A stretch of 64,000 nucleotides of DNA, taken from an uncultured Porphyromonadaceae bacterium (GTDB taxonomy: Bacteria; Bacteroidota; Bacteroidia; Bacteroidales; Barnesiellaceae_A). The stretch covers positions 372,001 to 436,000 of the forward strand of contig UPZG01000001.1 of assembly GCA_900538705.1 (NCBI GenBank), given 5' to 3'. Positions 41,253 to 49,101 of this stretch are shown here, one piece after another. Made by a program: the position numbers and the translations under genes. The notes beneath the pieces are model-generated. The model saw only the letters and a program-made list of their open reading frames with translations, was not told where the DNA came from and searched no databases. The number at the start of each line of letters is the position of its first letter. The first letter of the stretch is position 1.

Positions 41253-42260
41253 ATGATAGAGCGCGTAATTATTCTTGACGACGTAGATCCTGTACTGTTT
41301 TATGGTATTAACAACTGCAATATGCAGTTGGTAAAAAATCTTTTCCCCAAGCTGCGTATGGTAGCAAGGGGTAATGTACTGAAGGTTATTGGCGATGAGC
41401 TTGAGACCGCAGCATTTGAAGAGAAAATACGTGAGCTTATTGCTTATTGTCAAGAGCATAATACACTCAATGAAGAGGCTATCATAGAGATTGTCAAGAA
41501 TGATGTGCCGCATACAAGTAATGCTGCCGACGACGATGTTATAATATATAGTGTCGGAGGGAAACCCATTACAGCCCGTTCGGACAACCAGCAGAAATTT
41601 GTTCAGGCCGTACATGACAATGACCTCGTTTTTGCGTTAGGACCTGCCGGGTCGGGAAAGACCTATGTTGCCATCGCTTTGGCGGTGCGTGCACTCAAAC
41701 ACAAAGAGGCAAAACGCATTATACTCAGTCGTCCTGCCGTGGAGGCCGGCGAGAAGCTTGGCTTCCTGCCCGGCGATATGAAAGATAAGATAGACCCCTA
41801 CCTGCAGCCGTTGTACGATGCCCTGCAAGATATGATACCCCCTGCCAAGCTCAAAGAGTATATGGAGACAAATGTCATACAGATAGCTCCGTTGGCATTT
41901 ATGAGGGGACGGACACTTGGCGATGCCGTAATTATTCTCGATGAGGCGCAAAACACGACTACCCATCAAATGAAGATGTTCCTCACGCGCCTGGGTATGA
42001 ATGCCAAGATGATTGTGACGGGCGATATGACGCAAATAGACCTTCCCGAGCGACAAACATCGGGACTTGTGCAGGCGGTGTCGATATTGTCACGTGTCAA
42101 AGGGGTAGGTGTTGTAGAGTTCAGTAAGAAAGATATTGTGCGACATAGGCTCGTGCAACGCATTGTAGAGGCTTACGAACAACTCGATGAAAAAAACAAA
42201 CGCGAGCGCGAGGCTATCAAAGCCGAGCGTGAAGCAGAAAAGAACAAATCCGACCAGTAA
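41253..42260 (+). CDS. phoH: PhoH-like ATPase (YbeZ type)
   Basis: A 335-residue P-loop ATPase of the PhoH family, thought to act in RNA metabolism or ribosome maturation with the endonuclease YbeY. The N-terminal 100 residues form the KH-like region. The Walker A is ALGPAGSGKTYVA, the Walker B VIILDEAQNTT, and IVTGDMTQIDLP is the family sensor motif. RPAVEAGEKLGFLPGD is invariant among PhoH proteins. The C-terminal 30 residues are very charged (KNKREREAIKAEREAEKN), probably a flexible tail. It is followed by purC after 24 nt and probably co-transcribed with it. Confidence 0.92.
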   Translation: MIERVIILDDVDPVLFYGINNCNMQLVKNLFPKLRMVARGNVLKVIGDELETAAFEEKIRELIAYCQEHNTLNEEAIIEIVKNDVPHTSNAADDDVIIYSVGGKPITARSDNQQKFVQAVHDNDLVFALGPAGSGKTYVAIALAVRALKHKEAKRIILSRPAVEAGEKLGFLPGDMKDKIDPYLQPLYDALQDMIPPAKLKEYMETNVIQIAPLAFMRGRTLGDAVIILDEAQNTTTHQMKMFLTRLGMNAKMIVTGDMTQIDLPERQTSGLVQAVSILSRVKGVGVVEFSKKDIVRHRLVQRIVEAYEQLDEKNKREREAIKAEREAEKNKSDQ

Positions 42261-42284
42261 TTCTCAAAAAATACAGATACAATT

Positions 42285-43232
42285 ATGAGCAATGCATTAG
42301 TAAAAACCGATTTCCACTTTCCCGGTCAGAAAAGCGTTTATCACGGTAAAGTCCGCGATGTTTACAATATCGACGACGATTTGTTGGTAATGGTAGCTAC
42401 CGACCGTATTTCGGCATTCGATGTGATTCTGCCTGAAGGTATCCCTTATAAAGGACAAGTGCTCAATCAGATAGCCGCCAAGTTCCTCGATGCTACTGCC
42501 GATATTCTGCCCAATTGGAAAGTCGCTACTCCCGATCCTATGGTCACCGTAGGTCTCAAATGTGAGCCTTTCAAGGTGGAGATGGTGGTACGCGGTTATC
42601 TCACCGGCCATGCTTGGCGTGAGTACCGCGATGGAAAACGCTCTCTTTGTGGCGTACCTATGCCCGATGGGATGCGTGAAAACGAGAAGTTTGCGCAACC
42701 TATTATCACTCCTACTACCAAAGCCGATGCCGGGCACGACGAGGATATATCGAAAGAGGAGATTATAGCCCGTGGTATTGTGTCGCGCGAAGATTATGAG
42801 CAACTCGAGAAATATACGCTTGCTTTGTATCGTCGTGGTGCCGAGATGGCAGCCAGCAAGGGACTCATCCTGGTGGACACCAAGTATGAGTTTGGAAAGA
42901 AAGACGGACGCATCATTCTCATAGACGAGATACACACGCCCGACTCGTCGCGCTATTTCTATGCCGATGGTTACGAAGAGCGTCTTGCCAAGGGTGAGGA
43001 ACAACGCCAGCTCTCCAAGGAATTTGTGCGCCAATGGCTTATTGCAAACGGATTTCAAGGGAAAGAGGGTCAGAAAGTGCCTGAGATGACACCCGAGTAT
43101 TGCAACAGCGTTGCCGACCGCTACATAGAACTCTATGAGCATATCGTAGGCGAACCTTTTGTAAAAGCCGACCTTACCGACCTTGCAGGTCGTATCGAGC
43201 GTAATGTTACCGACTTCCTACGCTCTCGCTGA
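42285..43232 (+). CDS. purC: phosphoribosylaminoimidazole-succinocarboxamide synthase
   Basis: A 315-residue SAICAR synthetase joining CAIR and aspartate with ATP in purine synthesis. GKVRDVYNIDDDLLVMVATD, ISAFDVILPEGIPYKG and VEMVVRGYLTGHAWREY are family motifs, and LILVDTKYEFGKKDGRIIL with DEIHTPDSSRY is the ATP/Mg segment near residues 205-235. The length is that of the longer eukaryote-like PurC found in Bacteroidota, against about 240 residues in E. coli. It is followed by a strong terminator. Confidence 0.96.
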   Translation: MSNALVKTDFHFPGQKSVYHGKVRDVYNIDDDLLVMVATDRISAFDVILPEGIPYKGQVLNQIAAKFLDATADILPNWKVATPDPMVTVGLKCEPFKVEMVVRGYLTGHAWREYRDGKRSLCGVPMPDGMRENEKFAQPIITPTTKADAGHDEDISKEEIIARGIVSREDYEQLEKYTLALYRRGAEMAASKGLILVDTKYEFGKKDGRIILIDEIHTPDSSRYFYADGYEERLAKGEEQRQLSKEFVRQWLIANGFQGKEGQKVPEMTPEYCNSVADRYIELYEHIVGEPFVKADLTDLAGRIERNVTDFLRSR

Positions 43233-43269
43233 CAAATAGAGATAAAATCGTAATCAATTTTTGTATTAT

Positions 43270-43306
43270 AGCCCGCGATAGGAGTGTAAACCCATCGCGG
43301 GCTTTA
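43270..43306 (+). terminator. terminator after purC
   Basis: AGCCCGCGAT (43270-43279) pairs with ATCGCGGGCT (43294-43303), followed by TTATC. Confidence 0.7.
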
Positions 43307-43363
43307 TCGAAAAGTTTTTGACGGACTGCTTTGGGTATGTCTTGTGTGGATTTTTAAATAAGT

Positions 43364-44119
43364 ATGACAATGAGCCGCTTCAAAGCCGAAGATATAAAGC
43401 CTTACGACAGCACGGCTGCCAAGACCGGGCAGGTGCGCGACATGTTCGATTCGATAGCTCCTGCATACGATTTGATGAATCGTATGATGACTTTCGGCAT
43501 TGATTGCCGGTGGCGGCGCAAGGCTATTGGTATGGTGGGTAAGTATAAACCGTCGCGTGTGCTTGATGTGGCTACCGGTACGGGCGATATGGCATTTCTT
43601 ATCGACGATATGCTGCATCCTGCCGAGCTTACGGGTATAGACCTCTCGGAAGGAATGCTCGATGTAGCACGGCAAAAGGCTGCTGCTCGTGGCAATGCCG
43701 GTCATATCACTTTCGAGACGGGCGATTGTATGAACCTTGGTTTTCCCGATAATCGCTTCGATGCCATCACTGTTGCCTATGGCGTACGTAATTTCGAGCA
43801 TTTGGCACAAGGATTTGCCGAGATGTATCGGGTGCTTGCTCCCGGCGGGGTGCTTTGTGTCATAGAGTTGTCTACCCCGGTGCATTTCCCATTCCGTCAG
43901 CTCTATAAACTTTATACATATACTATTATACCCCTTGTAGGACGCATCGTTTCGCACGATGCCCATGCCTATACCTACCTGCCGCGTTCTGTCGCGGCGG
44001 TGGTACAAGGAGAAGAGATGCTAGCCCTTTTTGCCGAGGCCGGTTTTGTGCATTGTCGTCTGCGGCGACTTACCTTTGGGGCATGTACCATCTATATGGG
44101 CGAGAAGGCATTGCGCTGA
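43364..44119 (+). CDS. menG: demethylmenaquinone methyltransferase
   Basis: A 251-residue SAM-dependent C-methyltransferase (UbiE/MenG family) that finishes menaquinone synthesis. VLDVATGTGDMAFLI is motif I. GIDLSEGMLDVARQKAAARG, DCMNLGFPDNRFDAITVAYG and the family signature GVRNFEHLAQGFAEMYRVLAPGG (quoted in overlapping parts) follow. Ubiquinone is not expected in this group, so the menaquinone role is chosen. ATG 43364 and ATG 43370 are both possible. It lies 45 nt before queF. Confidence 0.93.
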   Translation: MTMSRFKAEDIKPYDSTAAKTGQVRDMFDSIAPAYDLMNRMMTFGIDCRWRRKAIGMVGKYKPSRVLDVATGTGDMAFLIDDMLHPAELTGIDLSEGMLDVARQKAAARGNAGHITFETGDCMNLGFPDNRFDAITVAYGVRNFEHLAQGFAEMYRVLAPGGVLCVIELSTPVHFPFRQLYKLYTYTIIPLVGRIVSHDAHAYTYLPRSVAAVVQGEEMLALFAEAGFVHCRLRRLTFGACTIYMGEKALR

Positions 44120-44164
44120 CTTGGCCTGAAGCTTTGTTAAACCGACACAAAAAGAAAAATATAT

Positions 44165-44629
44165 ATGACCACTGAAAGCCGTCAAACTGAAAACCTCACG
44201 TTGCTGGGAAAGAAAACCGAATATCCGCACGACTATGCTCCGCAAGTCTTGGAGGCATTTACCAACAAACATCCCGGACGCGATTATTGGGTGCGTTTCA
44301 ATTGTCCCGAGTTTACCAGTCTTTGTCCCATTACCGGGCAACCCGATTTTGCCACCATACAAATAGATTATATTCCCGATGTGAAGATGGTAGAGAGCAA
44401 GAGTCTCAAACTCTATCTTTTCAGTTTCCGCAATCATGGCGCGTTTCATGAAGATTGTGTCAACATCATCATGAACGACCTTATTGCTCTTATGAATCCC
44501 CGTTACATCGAGGTAACAGGCTTTTTCACGCCGCGCGGAGGCATCAGCATATATCCATACTGCAACTACGGCCGCCCCGGTACGGAGTATGAGCAGCTAG
44601 CACGTCGCCGGCTCTTTGAACATAAGTAA
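44165..44629 (+). CDS. queF: NADPH-dependent 7-cyano-7-deazaguanine reductase
   Basis: A 154-residue tunnel-fold enzyme that reduces preQ0 to preQ1 for queuosine in tRNA. The catalytic Cys lies in FTSLCPITGQPDFATI, the NADPH-site motif is VESKSLKLYLFSFRNHGAFH, and EVTGFFTPRGGISIYPY follows. Length equals the short, unfused QueF type. No other que genes are nearby. It probably shares a transcript with menG. Confidence 0.96.
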   Translation: MTTESRQTENLTLLGKKTEYPHDYAPQVLEAFTNKHPGRDYWVRFNCPEFTSLCPITGQPDFATIQIDYIPDVKMVESKSLKLYLFSFRNHGAFHEDCVNIIMNDLIALMNPRYIEVTGFFTPRGGISIYPYCNYGRPGTEYEQLARRRLFEHK

Positions 44630-44637
44630 GCAGCTCC

Positions 44638-44668
44638 TTGCTTATACCCCCGATTTGTCCTATCTTTG
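44638..44668 (+). promoter_or_regulatory. promoter of the ABC-F gene
   Basis: TTG at 44638-44640, a 20 nt spacer and TATCTTTG at 44661-44668, with a leader of about 85 nt. Confidence 0.65.
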
Positions 44669-44758
44669 CACCCTCAAAGTTGCGATGGGGCGTTAGTCCT
44701 ACTCGGGAGATAGGCGGCGATTTGTACTGCCGCATAGGTTTATTAGGTAAAAAAGAGA

Positions 44759-46375
44759 ATGATAACGGTCAACAACCTCGGTATCCAATTTGGCAAAAGG
44801 GTACTTTTCCAAGATGTAAATCTCAAGTTTACACCCGGTAACTGCTACGGCATTATAGGTGCCAACGGTGCGGGTAAATCGACGCTTATGCGCATTCTTA
44901 GTGGCACACTCGACCCTACGCACGGTTCTGTAACTCTCGGTGCGGGCGAACGTCTGTCGGTGCTCAGTCAAGACCACTTCGAGTTTGACGAATGCACGGT
45001 TATAGAGACTGTCTTACGCGGTCATACCGTGTTGTGGAATATCATGCAGGAGAAAGATGCTCTCTATGCCAAGCCCGACTTCAGTGATGAGGATGGTATT
45101 CGCGCTGCAGCTCTCGAAGAGCAATTTGCCGAACTGGACGGATGGAATGCCGAGAGCGACGCTGCCGAGCTGCTTAGTGGCCTTGGCATTAAGGAAGACC
45201 GCCACTATATGCTCATGAAAGACTTGGGCGGTAAAGAGAAAGTGCGTGTGTTGTTGGCAAAGGCGCTCTTTGGTCATCCCGACAATCTGCTGCTCGATGA
45301 GCCTACCAACGACCTCGACCTCGAAACCGTTTCGTGGCTCGAAAACTATCTCTCCAACTTCGAGAACACTGTTCTCGTTGTCTCGCACGACCGTCACTTC
45401 CTCGATGCCGTCTGCACTCATACCCTCGACATAGACTACGGCAAGATACAACTCTTTGCCGGCAATTACAGCTTTTGGTACGAGTCGAGTCAGCTCGCCT
45501 TGCGTCAGCAACAGCAGCAAAACAAGAAGGCCGAGGAGAAACGCAAGGAGCTGCAGGAGTTTATCCGTCGTTTCAGTGCCAATGTGGCCAAAAGCAAACA
45601 GACAACTAGCCGCAAGAAGATGCTCGAGAAACTCAATATCGAGGAGATTAAGCCCTCGTCGCGCCGCTATCCCGGCATTATATTCACACCGCAGCGCGAG
45701 GTGGGTAACAAGATTCTCGAGGTGAAAGGCCTCGAAAAGAGTATCGAGGGTACATTGCTCTTCCGCGATGTCAACTTCTCGGTCGAGAAGGGCGATAAAA
45801 TCGTCTTCCTCTCGCGCGACCCGCGTGCCATGACTGCTTTCTTTGAGATAATCAACGGTAATCTCAAAGCCGATGCCGGTACGTATGAGTGGGGACAAAC
45901 CATCACGTCGGCCTACCTTCCGCTCGACAATACTGCCTTCTTCAATACCGATATGAATCTGATAGAGTGGCTCTCGCAATTCTCCGACGACAACAGCGAG
46001 CTCTACCTCAAAGGATTTCTTGGCAAAATGCTTTTCTCGGGCGATGAGTTGCTCAAAAAAGCATCGGTACTTTCGGGTGGCGAGAAGATGCGTTGCATGA
46101 TAGCCCGCATGATGATGCGCGATGCCAATACCCTGGTGCTCGACTCGCCCACCAACCACCTCGACCTTGAGTCGATACAAGCCTTCAACAACATGCTCAC
46201 GGCATACAAGGGCGTTGTGCTCTTTGCCTCGCACGACCATGAGTTTATACAGACCGTAGCCAATCGTGTCATAGAGCTTACTCCCGGCGGCATCATAGAT
46301 AAAATGATGGATTACGACGACTACATCACCGACGAGCGCGTGCTGGCCGCTCGCCAACGATTATATAACATATAA
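44759..46375 (+). CDS. ABC-F family ATPase with one degenerate nucleotide site
   Basis: A 538-residue duplicated ABC ATPase without membrane domains, of the ABC-F group that acts on ribosomes. NBD1 has Walker A GANGAGKS (34-41), Walker B LLLDEPTND with Glu181, but the signature DLGGKE (155-160) in place of LSGGQ. A charged linker (about 245-300, QQQQNKKAEEKRKELQ) fits the P-site tRNA-interaction motif. NBD2 has an intact signature LSGGEK (438-443) but no P-loop (GDKIVFLSRDPRAMTAFF, 345-362), and Ser463 replaces the catalytic Glu in LDSPTNH. The intact parts would form one working site and the broken parts the other. A YbiT-like relative is likely. Confidence 0.88.
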   Translation: MITVNNLGIQFGKRVLFQDVNLKFTPGNCYGIIGANGAGKSTLMRILSGTLDPTHGSVTLGAGERLSVLSQDHFEFDECTVIETVLRGHTVLWNIMQEKDALYAKPDFSDEDGIRAAALEEQFAELDGWNAESDAAELLSGLGIKEDRHYMLMKDLGGKEKVRVLLAKALFGHPDNLLLDEPTNDLDLETVSWLENYLSNFENTVLVVSHDRHFLDAVCTHTLDIDYGKIQLFAGNYSFWYESSQLALRQQQQQNKKAEEKRKELQEFIRRFSANVAKSKQTTSRKKMLEKLNIEEIKPSSRRYPGIIFTPQREVGNKILEVKGLEKSIEGTLLFRDVNFSVEKGDKIVFLSRDPRAMTAFFEIINGNLKADAGTYEWGQTITSAYLPLDNTAFFNTDMNLIEWLSQFSDDNSELYLKGFLGKMLFSGDELLKKASVLSGGEKMRCMIARMMMRDANTLVLDSPTNHLDLESIQAFNNMLTAYKGVVLFASHDHEFIQTVANRVIELTPGGIIDKMMDYDDYITDERVLAARQRLYNI

Positions 46376-46401
46376 CAAATAACACCACAAACAGAAGCAC
46401 T

Positions 46402-46695
46402 ATGGTAAAGCACATTGTACTATTTAAACTCTCTGCGCCCGAACCAGAGCGTACTCAGATTATTACCGACTTTTGCAACGCCATCAAGGCATTGCCGCCC
46501 GTTATCGACGTGATACGTCACATAGAAGTGTCGCGCAATATCAATCCTGCCGAGAAGTACGATATAGCACTCTACTCGGAGTTCGATACCCTTGCCGACG
46601 TAACGGCCTATGCTACTCATCCCGCCCATGTAGCGGCCGCCGGCATACTGAAAGGGCATGTCGAGTCGCGCGCTTGCGTCGACTATGAGTTATAG
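46402..46695 (+). CDS. Dabb-domain stress-responsive A/B barrel protein
   Basis: A 97-residue dimeric ferredoxin-like alpha/beta barrel protein. The start MVKHIVLFKLS, the central IRHIEVSRNINPAEKYDIAL and the end YATHPAHVAAAGILK are the Dabb pattern. Family members include stress proteins and small decarboxylases or cyclases; the bacterial ones are mostly uncharacterised. It lies 26 nt after the ABC-F gene, probably in one transcript, and is closed by a strong hairpin. Confidence 0.85.
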   Translation: MVKHIVLFKLSAPEPERTQIITDFCNAIKALPPVIDVIRHIEVSRNINPAEKYDIALYSEFDTLADVTAYATHPAHVAAAGILKGHVESRACVDYEL

Positions 46696-46724
46696 TATAG
46701 TCCCTTCTTGCGGATAAAATAAGT

Positions 46725-46766
46725 AAGCGGGCAGCCCGAAAACGAAGTTTCAGGCTGCCCGCTTGT
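46725..46766. terminator. hairpin between convergent Dabb and Sel1 genes
   Basis: AAGCGGGCAGCC (46725-46736) pairs perfectly with GGCTGCCCGCTT (46753-46764). A bidirectional terminator is likely, although its tails are short. Confidence 0.65.
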
Positions 46767-46862
46767 AATTAAGTGCATACATTCTCTTGAAGCCGTTCAA
46801 TGTTGTTCCGAAACTATTCTATTCTTTTTATTCTGTTTCGAGTTTGAGTTGTAAGGATAGGA

Positions 46863-48063
46863 TTATTTCTTCAATTGTTTTAGTGCTTCTTTCGCAGGGG
46901 TATATCCTAGCTTAGCAGCCTTACGGAACCAATATACGGCTTGCGAGTAATCTTGAGTTACTCCTTGTCCATTGTAATGGCAAGCTCCTAAATTAAATTG
47001 CGCTTCGGCAACTCCCAGCTCAGCAGCCTTACGGAACCAATGTACGGCTAGCGAGTAATTTTGTTCTACTCCTTGTCCTTTGCAATGGCAAACTCCTAAA
47101 TTATATAGCGCCTTAGGAATTCCTAACTCAGCAGCTTTACGGAACCAATATACCGCCTGCAAATCATCACGTGTTACGCCGTTGCCATTTAAGTAACAAA
47201 GCCCTAAATTGTATTGTGCCATGGGAACTCCTTGCTCGGCAGCCTTACGGAACCAATATACGGCTTGCGAGTAGTCTTGTGTAACACCGTTGCCTTTCAT
47301 ATAGCAAGCTCCTAAATTATATAACGCTTCGGTATGACCTTGCTCGGCAGCTTTACGGAACCAATATGCTGCCTGCGAGTAATCTTGTGCTATACCTTGT
47401 CCAAAGTAATAGCAAAGGCCTAAATTGTATTGTGCCATGGGAACTCCTTGTTCAGCGTCAGCGGCTTTACGATACCAATATATGGCCTGTGAGTAGTCTT
47501 GCGCAATGCCGTAACCGTTCGCATAACAAAGCCCCAAATTATATTGTGCCAGGGCATATCCTCGCTCAGCGGCTTTGCGGTACCAATATATGGCCTGCGA
47601 GTAGTCTTGTGCTACGCCGTTTCCATTTGCATAGCATTGTCCTAAATTGAATTGCGCCTCGGCAAGTCCTTGTTCTGCAGCCTTACGGAACCAATATACG
47701 GCTTGCGAGTAGTCTTGAGCTATACCTTGTCCATCGTAATAGCGAACTCCTACATTACATTGTGCCTCGGCAACTCCTTGCTCAGCGGCTTTACGGTACC
47801 AATATACCGCCTGCGAGTAGTCTTGTTCTACTCCTTGTCCTTCATAATAGCAATCTCCTAAAAAAGATTGCATCCAGGCATCTCCTTGCTCGGCGACCTG
47901 CCTAATAACCTCTATACCTTGTTCCTTATTCATATAAAATGCCTGATGAGTCGTTGCCATTGAGATAATTTACACCTTGCTGATAGAGCGATTCGGGTGT
48001 GGAAGATGTTACCCAAGCAAGGGTGGGTAACAATGCGAAAAGAAAAATAATTTTGCGAAACAT
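46863..48063 (-). pseudogene. Sel1-repeat protein gene with a frameshift after the signal peptide
   Basis: The main frame (46863-47960) encodes nine Sel1-like repeats of 36 residues (pattern QYNLGLCYxxGxGVxQDYSQAVYWFRKAA, here split), a helical solenoid used for protein contacts. It has no signal peptide. A second frame starts at ATG 48061-48063 with MFRKIIFLFALLPTLAWVTS, a clear signal sequence, then LYQQGVNYLNGND, which is the first half of a Sel1 repeat. That frame stops at 47926-47928. The second half of the repeat (NKEQGIEVIRQVAEQGD) is in the main frame. The two halves differ by one frame, so the gene was built as one secreted protein and now carries an indel near 47935-47960. No homopolymer explains it. 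Sequencing error, true loss or use of the internal start (47960 or 47933) are all possible. Confidence 0.7.
46880..47870 (-). repeat. tandem 108-bp coding repeats (nine Sel1 units)
   Basis: Nearly identical 108-bp units, one 6 bp longer (extra Asp-Ala at about 47455-47460), encode the Sel1 solenoid. Strong DNA similarity between units implies recent expansion and makes recombination and assembly errors likely here. Confidence 0.85.
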
Positions 48064-48154
48064 ATCGGCTCTTATTTGTATTTATTTAGATAAAGAAACG
48101 GAAAGATGAGAGTAGAAAAACATGCTCGCTTAGTTTTTTATGCCGAGCCGCATC

Positions 48155-48193
48155 CTATCTTATCCAAAGATAGTGAAAAATAATGGTATACAA
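48155..48193 (-). promoter_or_regulatory. promoter and inverted repeat upstream of the Sel1 gene
   Basis: CTATCTT-N5-AAGATAG spans 48155-48173. On the minus strand it contains TATCTTTG (48165-48172), with TTG (48191-48193) 18 nt before. A related inverted repeat lies before the polysaccharide cluster at 63240-63258. Confidence 0.5.
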
Positions 48194-48352
48194 TCGAACT
48201 TGATAAAAAATATGCAAACAGATTTTTAGCTTCGTTTTTTGTATGATAATTTGAACTATGGTTTGGCAAAGCAGAATTAAAAACTACTGGGCTCGTTTGC
48301 TTTTGCGTATGTATACTATCGTTGTAAAGATTGTATCTAAGAATGTCGGTAT

Positions 48353-48540
48353 ATGAGTAGCTTTATATTGTCAATATCGTATTGCTCGTTATCGCCATCT
48401 TTAATTTTATTCATGCCCTCAAAGAGCTTCGCTCCCTTCAAAAAGGCGATTCGGGCAGTAGAAAAGTAGGGGTGGTACTCTATGCAACAGCTATTGTCCT
48501 CCTTGTTGCGGCATGTGTTATTCGGTTTGTGATTGAGTAG
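48353..48540 (+). pseudogene. remnant of a small two-helix membrane protein
   Basis: One frame ending with TAG at 48538-48540 reads as two hydrophobic helices joined by a basic loop (IVLLVIAIFNFIHALKELRS, then VVLYATAIVLLVAACVIRFV and a final IE). It has no ATG: a stop lies at 48358-48360. The neighbouring frame supplies MSSFILSI from ATG 48353, and a single inserted base near 48375 would join them into a protein of about 62 residues. A TTG start at 48382 is the alternative. I do not recognise the family. The rest of the 1-kb gap on either side shows no gene apart from small RNA B and the ECF promoter. Confidence 0.35.
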
Positions 48541-48626
48541 TTTGGGTTGGTACTATTGTGATATAGTGTTATAAATCTGTTTGTTAGCTGTTTTATAATG
48601 CTGCCTGATGGGACGGAAAAGGGTAT

Positions 48627-48690
48627 AAAAAAATTGCTTACCTCACGGCAAGCAACCTTCATTAACCTTAAATCTAATACCATGAAAAAC
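48627..48690 (-). ncRNA. small RNA B, FopS-like paralogous family
   Basis: A predicted RNA of about 64 nt starting with GTTTTTCATGGTATTAGATT. It ends in a terminator with stem TTGCTT/AAGCAA (48650-48655 with 48634-48639, extended by GG/CC), loop GTGA and T7 (48627-48633). It is a paralogue of small RNA A at 39632-39703. The 5' end contains TCATGGTATT, the exact complement of AATACCATGA over the susC start codon at 5452-5461, and pairs with 13 of 14 nt at the susD start. Repression of translation of such targets is the expected role by analogy with paralogous small RNAs in Bacteroides. Confidence 0.68.
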
Positions 48691-48696
48691 ACAGTG

Positions 48697-48727
48697 CAAA
48701 TATACAGCCAATTTTGTTTTCTCACAA
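48697..48727 (-). promoter_or_regulatory. promoter of small RNA B
   Basis: On the minus strand TTG (48725-48727), a 20 nt spacer and TATATTTG (48697-48704), with the RNA start 7 nt on. Confidence 0.68.
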
Positions 48728-48994
48728 TCTTGGGCGCAAAAAATGCATGTGTTTCGTATTATTTAACGATTGAAAGATGTTTTAAGGGGCGATAAGGTGT
48801 GTTTTTGCTATATCTGTGCTGCAAAACCAACCTTTTTGATTTTTTGTAGTCATAATATCATTGTTTTGTGCAAGAGATTTGTGTCCAATGCCGGTAACAG
48901 GTTGCCGTATCTTCTTGCTATCTGTAAAAAAGCAATCGATTTGCGACGGTTGTGTGCAGCATAACGTTGCCTGACAAAAAATTTTTTCAACCTT

Positions 48995-49023
48995 TGCAAC
49001 CTTACGGTAAGTTCGGTACGTCT
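48995..49023 (+). promoter_or_regulatory. ECF-type promoter of the second sigma operon
   Basis: TGCAACC at 48995-49001, a 17 nt spacer and CGTCT at 49019-49023 follow the AAC/CGTC pattern of ECF promoters. The operon it precedes encodes an ECF sigma, so autoregulation is likely. Confidence 0.5.
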
Positions 49024-49101
49024 AATGAGCAAAATATCACCGCAAGGAGAGTCTCTCTTTCATGCGGTAGTTGCAGAAAACGTATAACCAAATAAAATTT
49101 T

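Noticed and set aside
42297..43142. 281-residue minus-strand ORF
   Set aside because: Shadow of purC; no family motif, and it lies wholly inside a well-defined gene.
45014..46357. 447-residue ORF on the minus strand
   Set aside because: Exact antisense of the ABC-F gene. The plus strand carries clear P-loop and signature motifs; this frame is open only through codon bias.
46880..47870. Regular repeats resembling a CRISPR or minisatellite
   Set aside because: The 108-bp units are in-frame coding repeats of a Sel1 protein, with no unique spacers.
48598..48795. 65-residue plus-strand ORF overlapping small RNA B
   Set aside because: No protein-like composition. It covers the RNA gene and its promoter in antisense.
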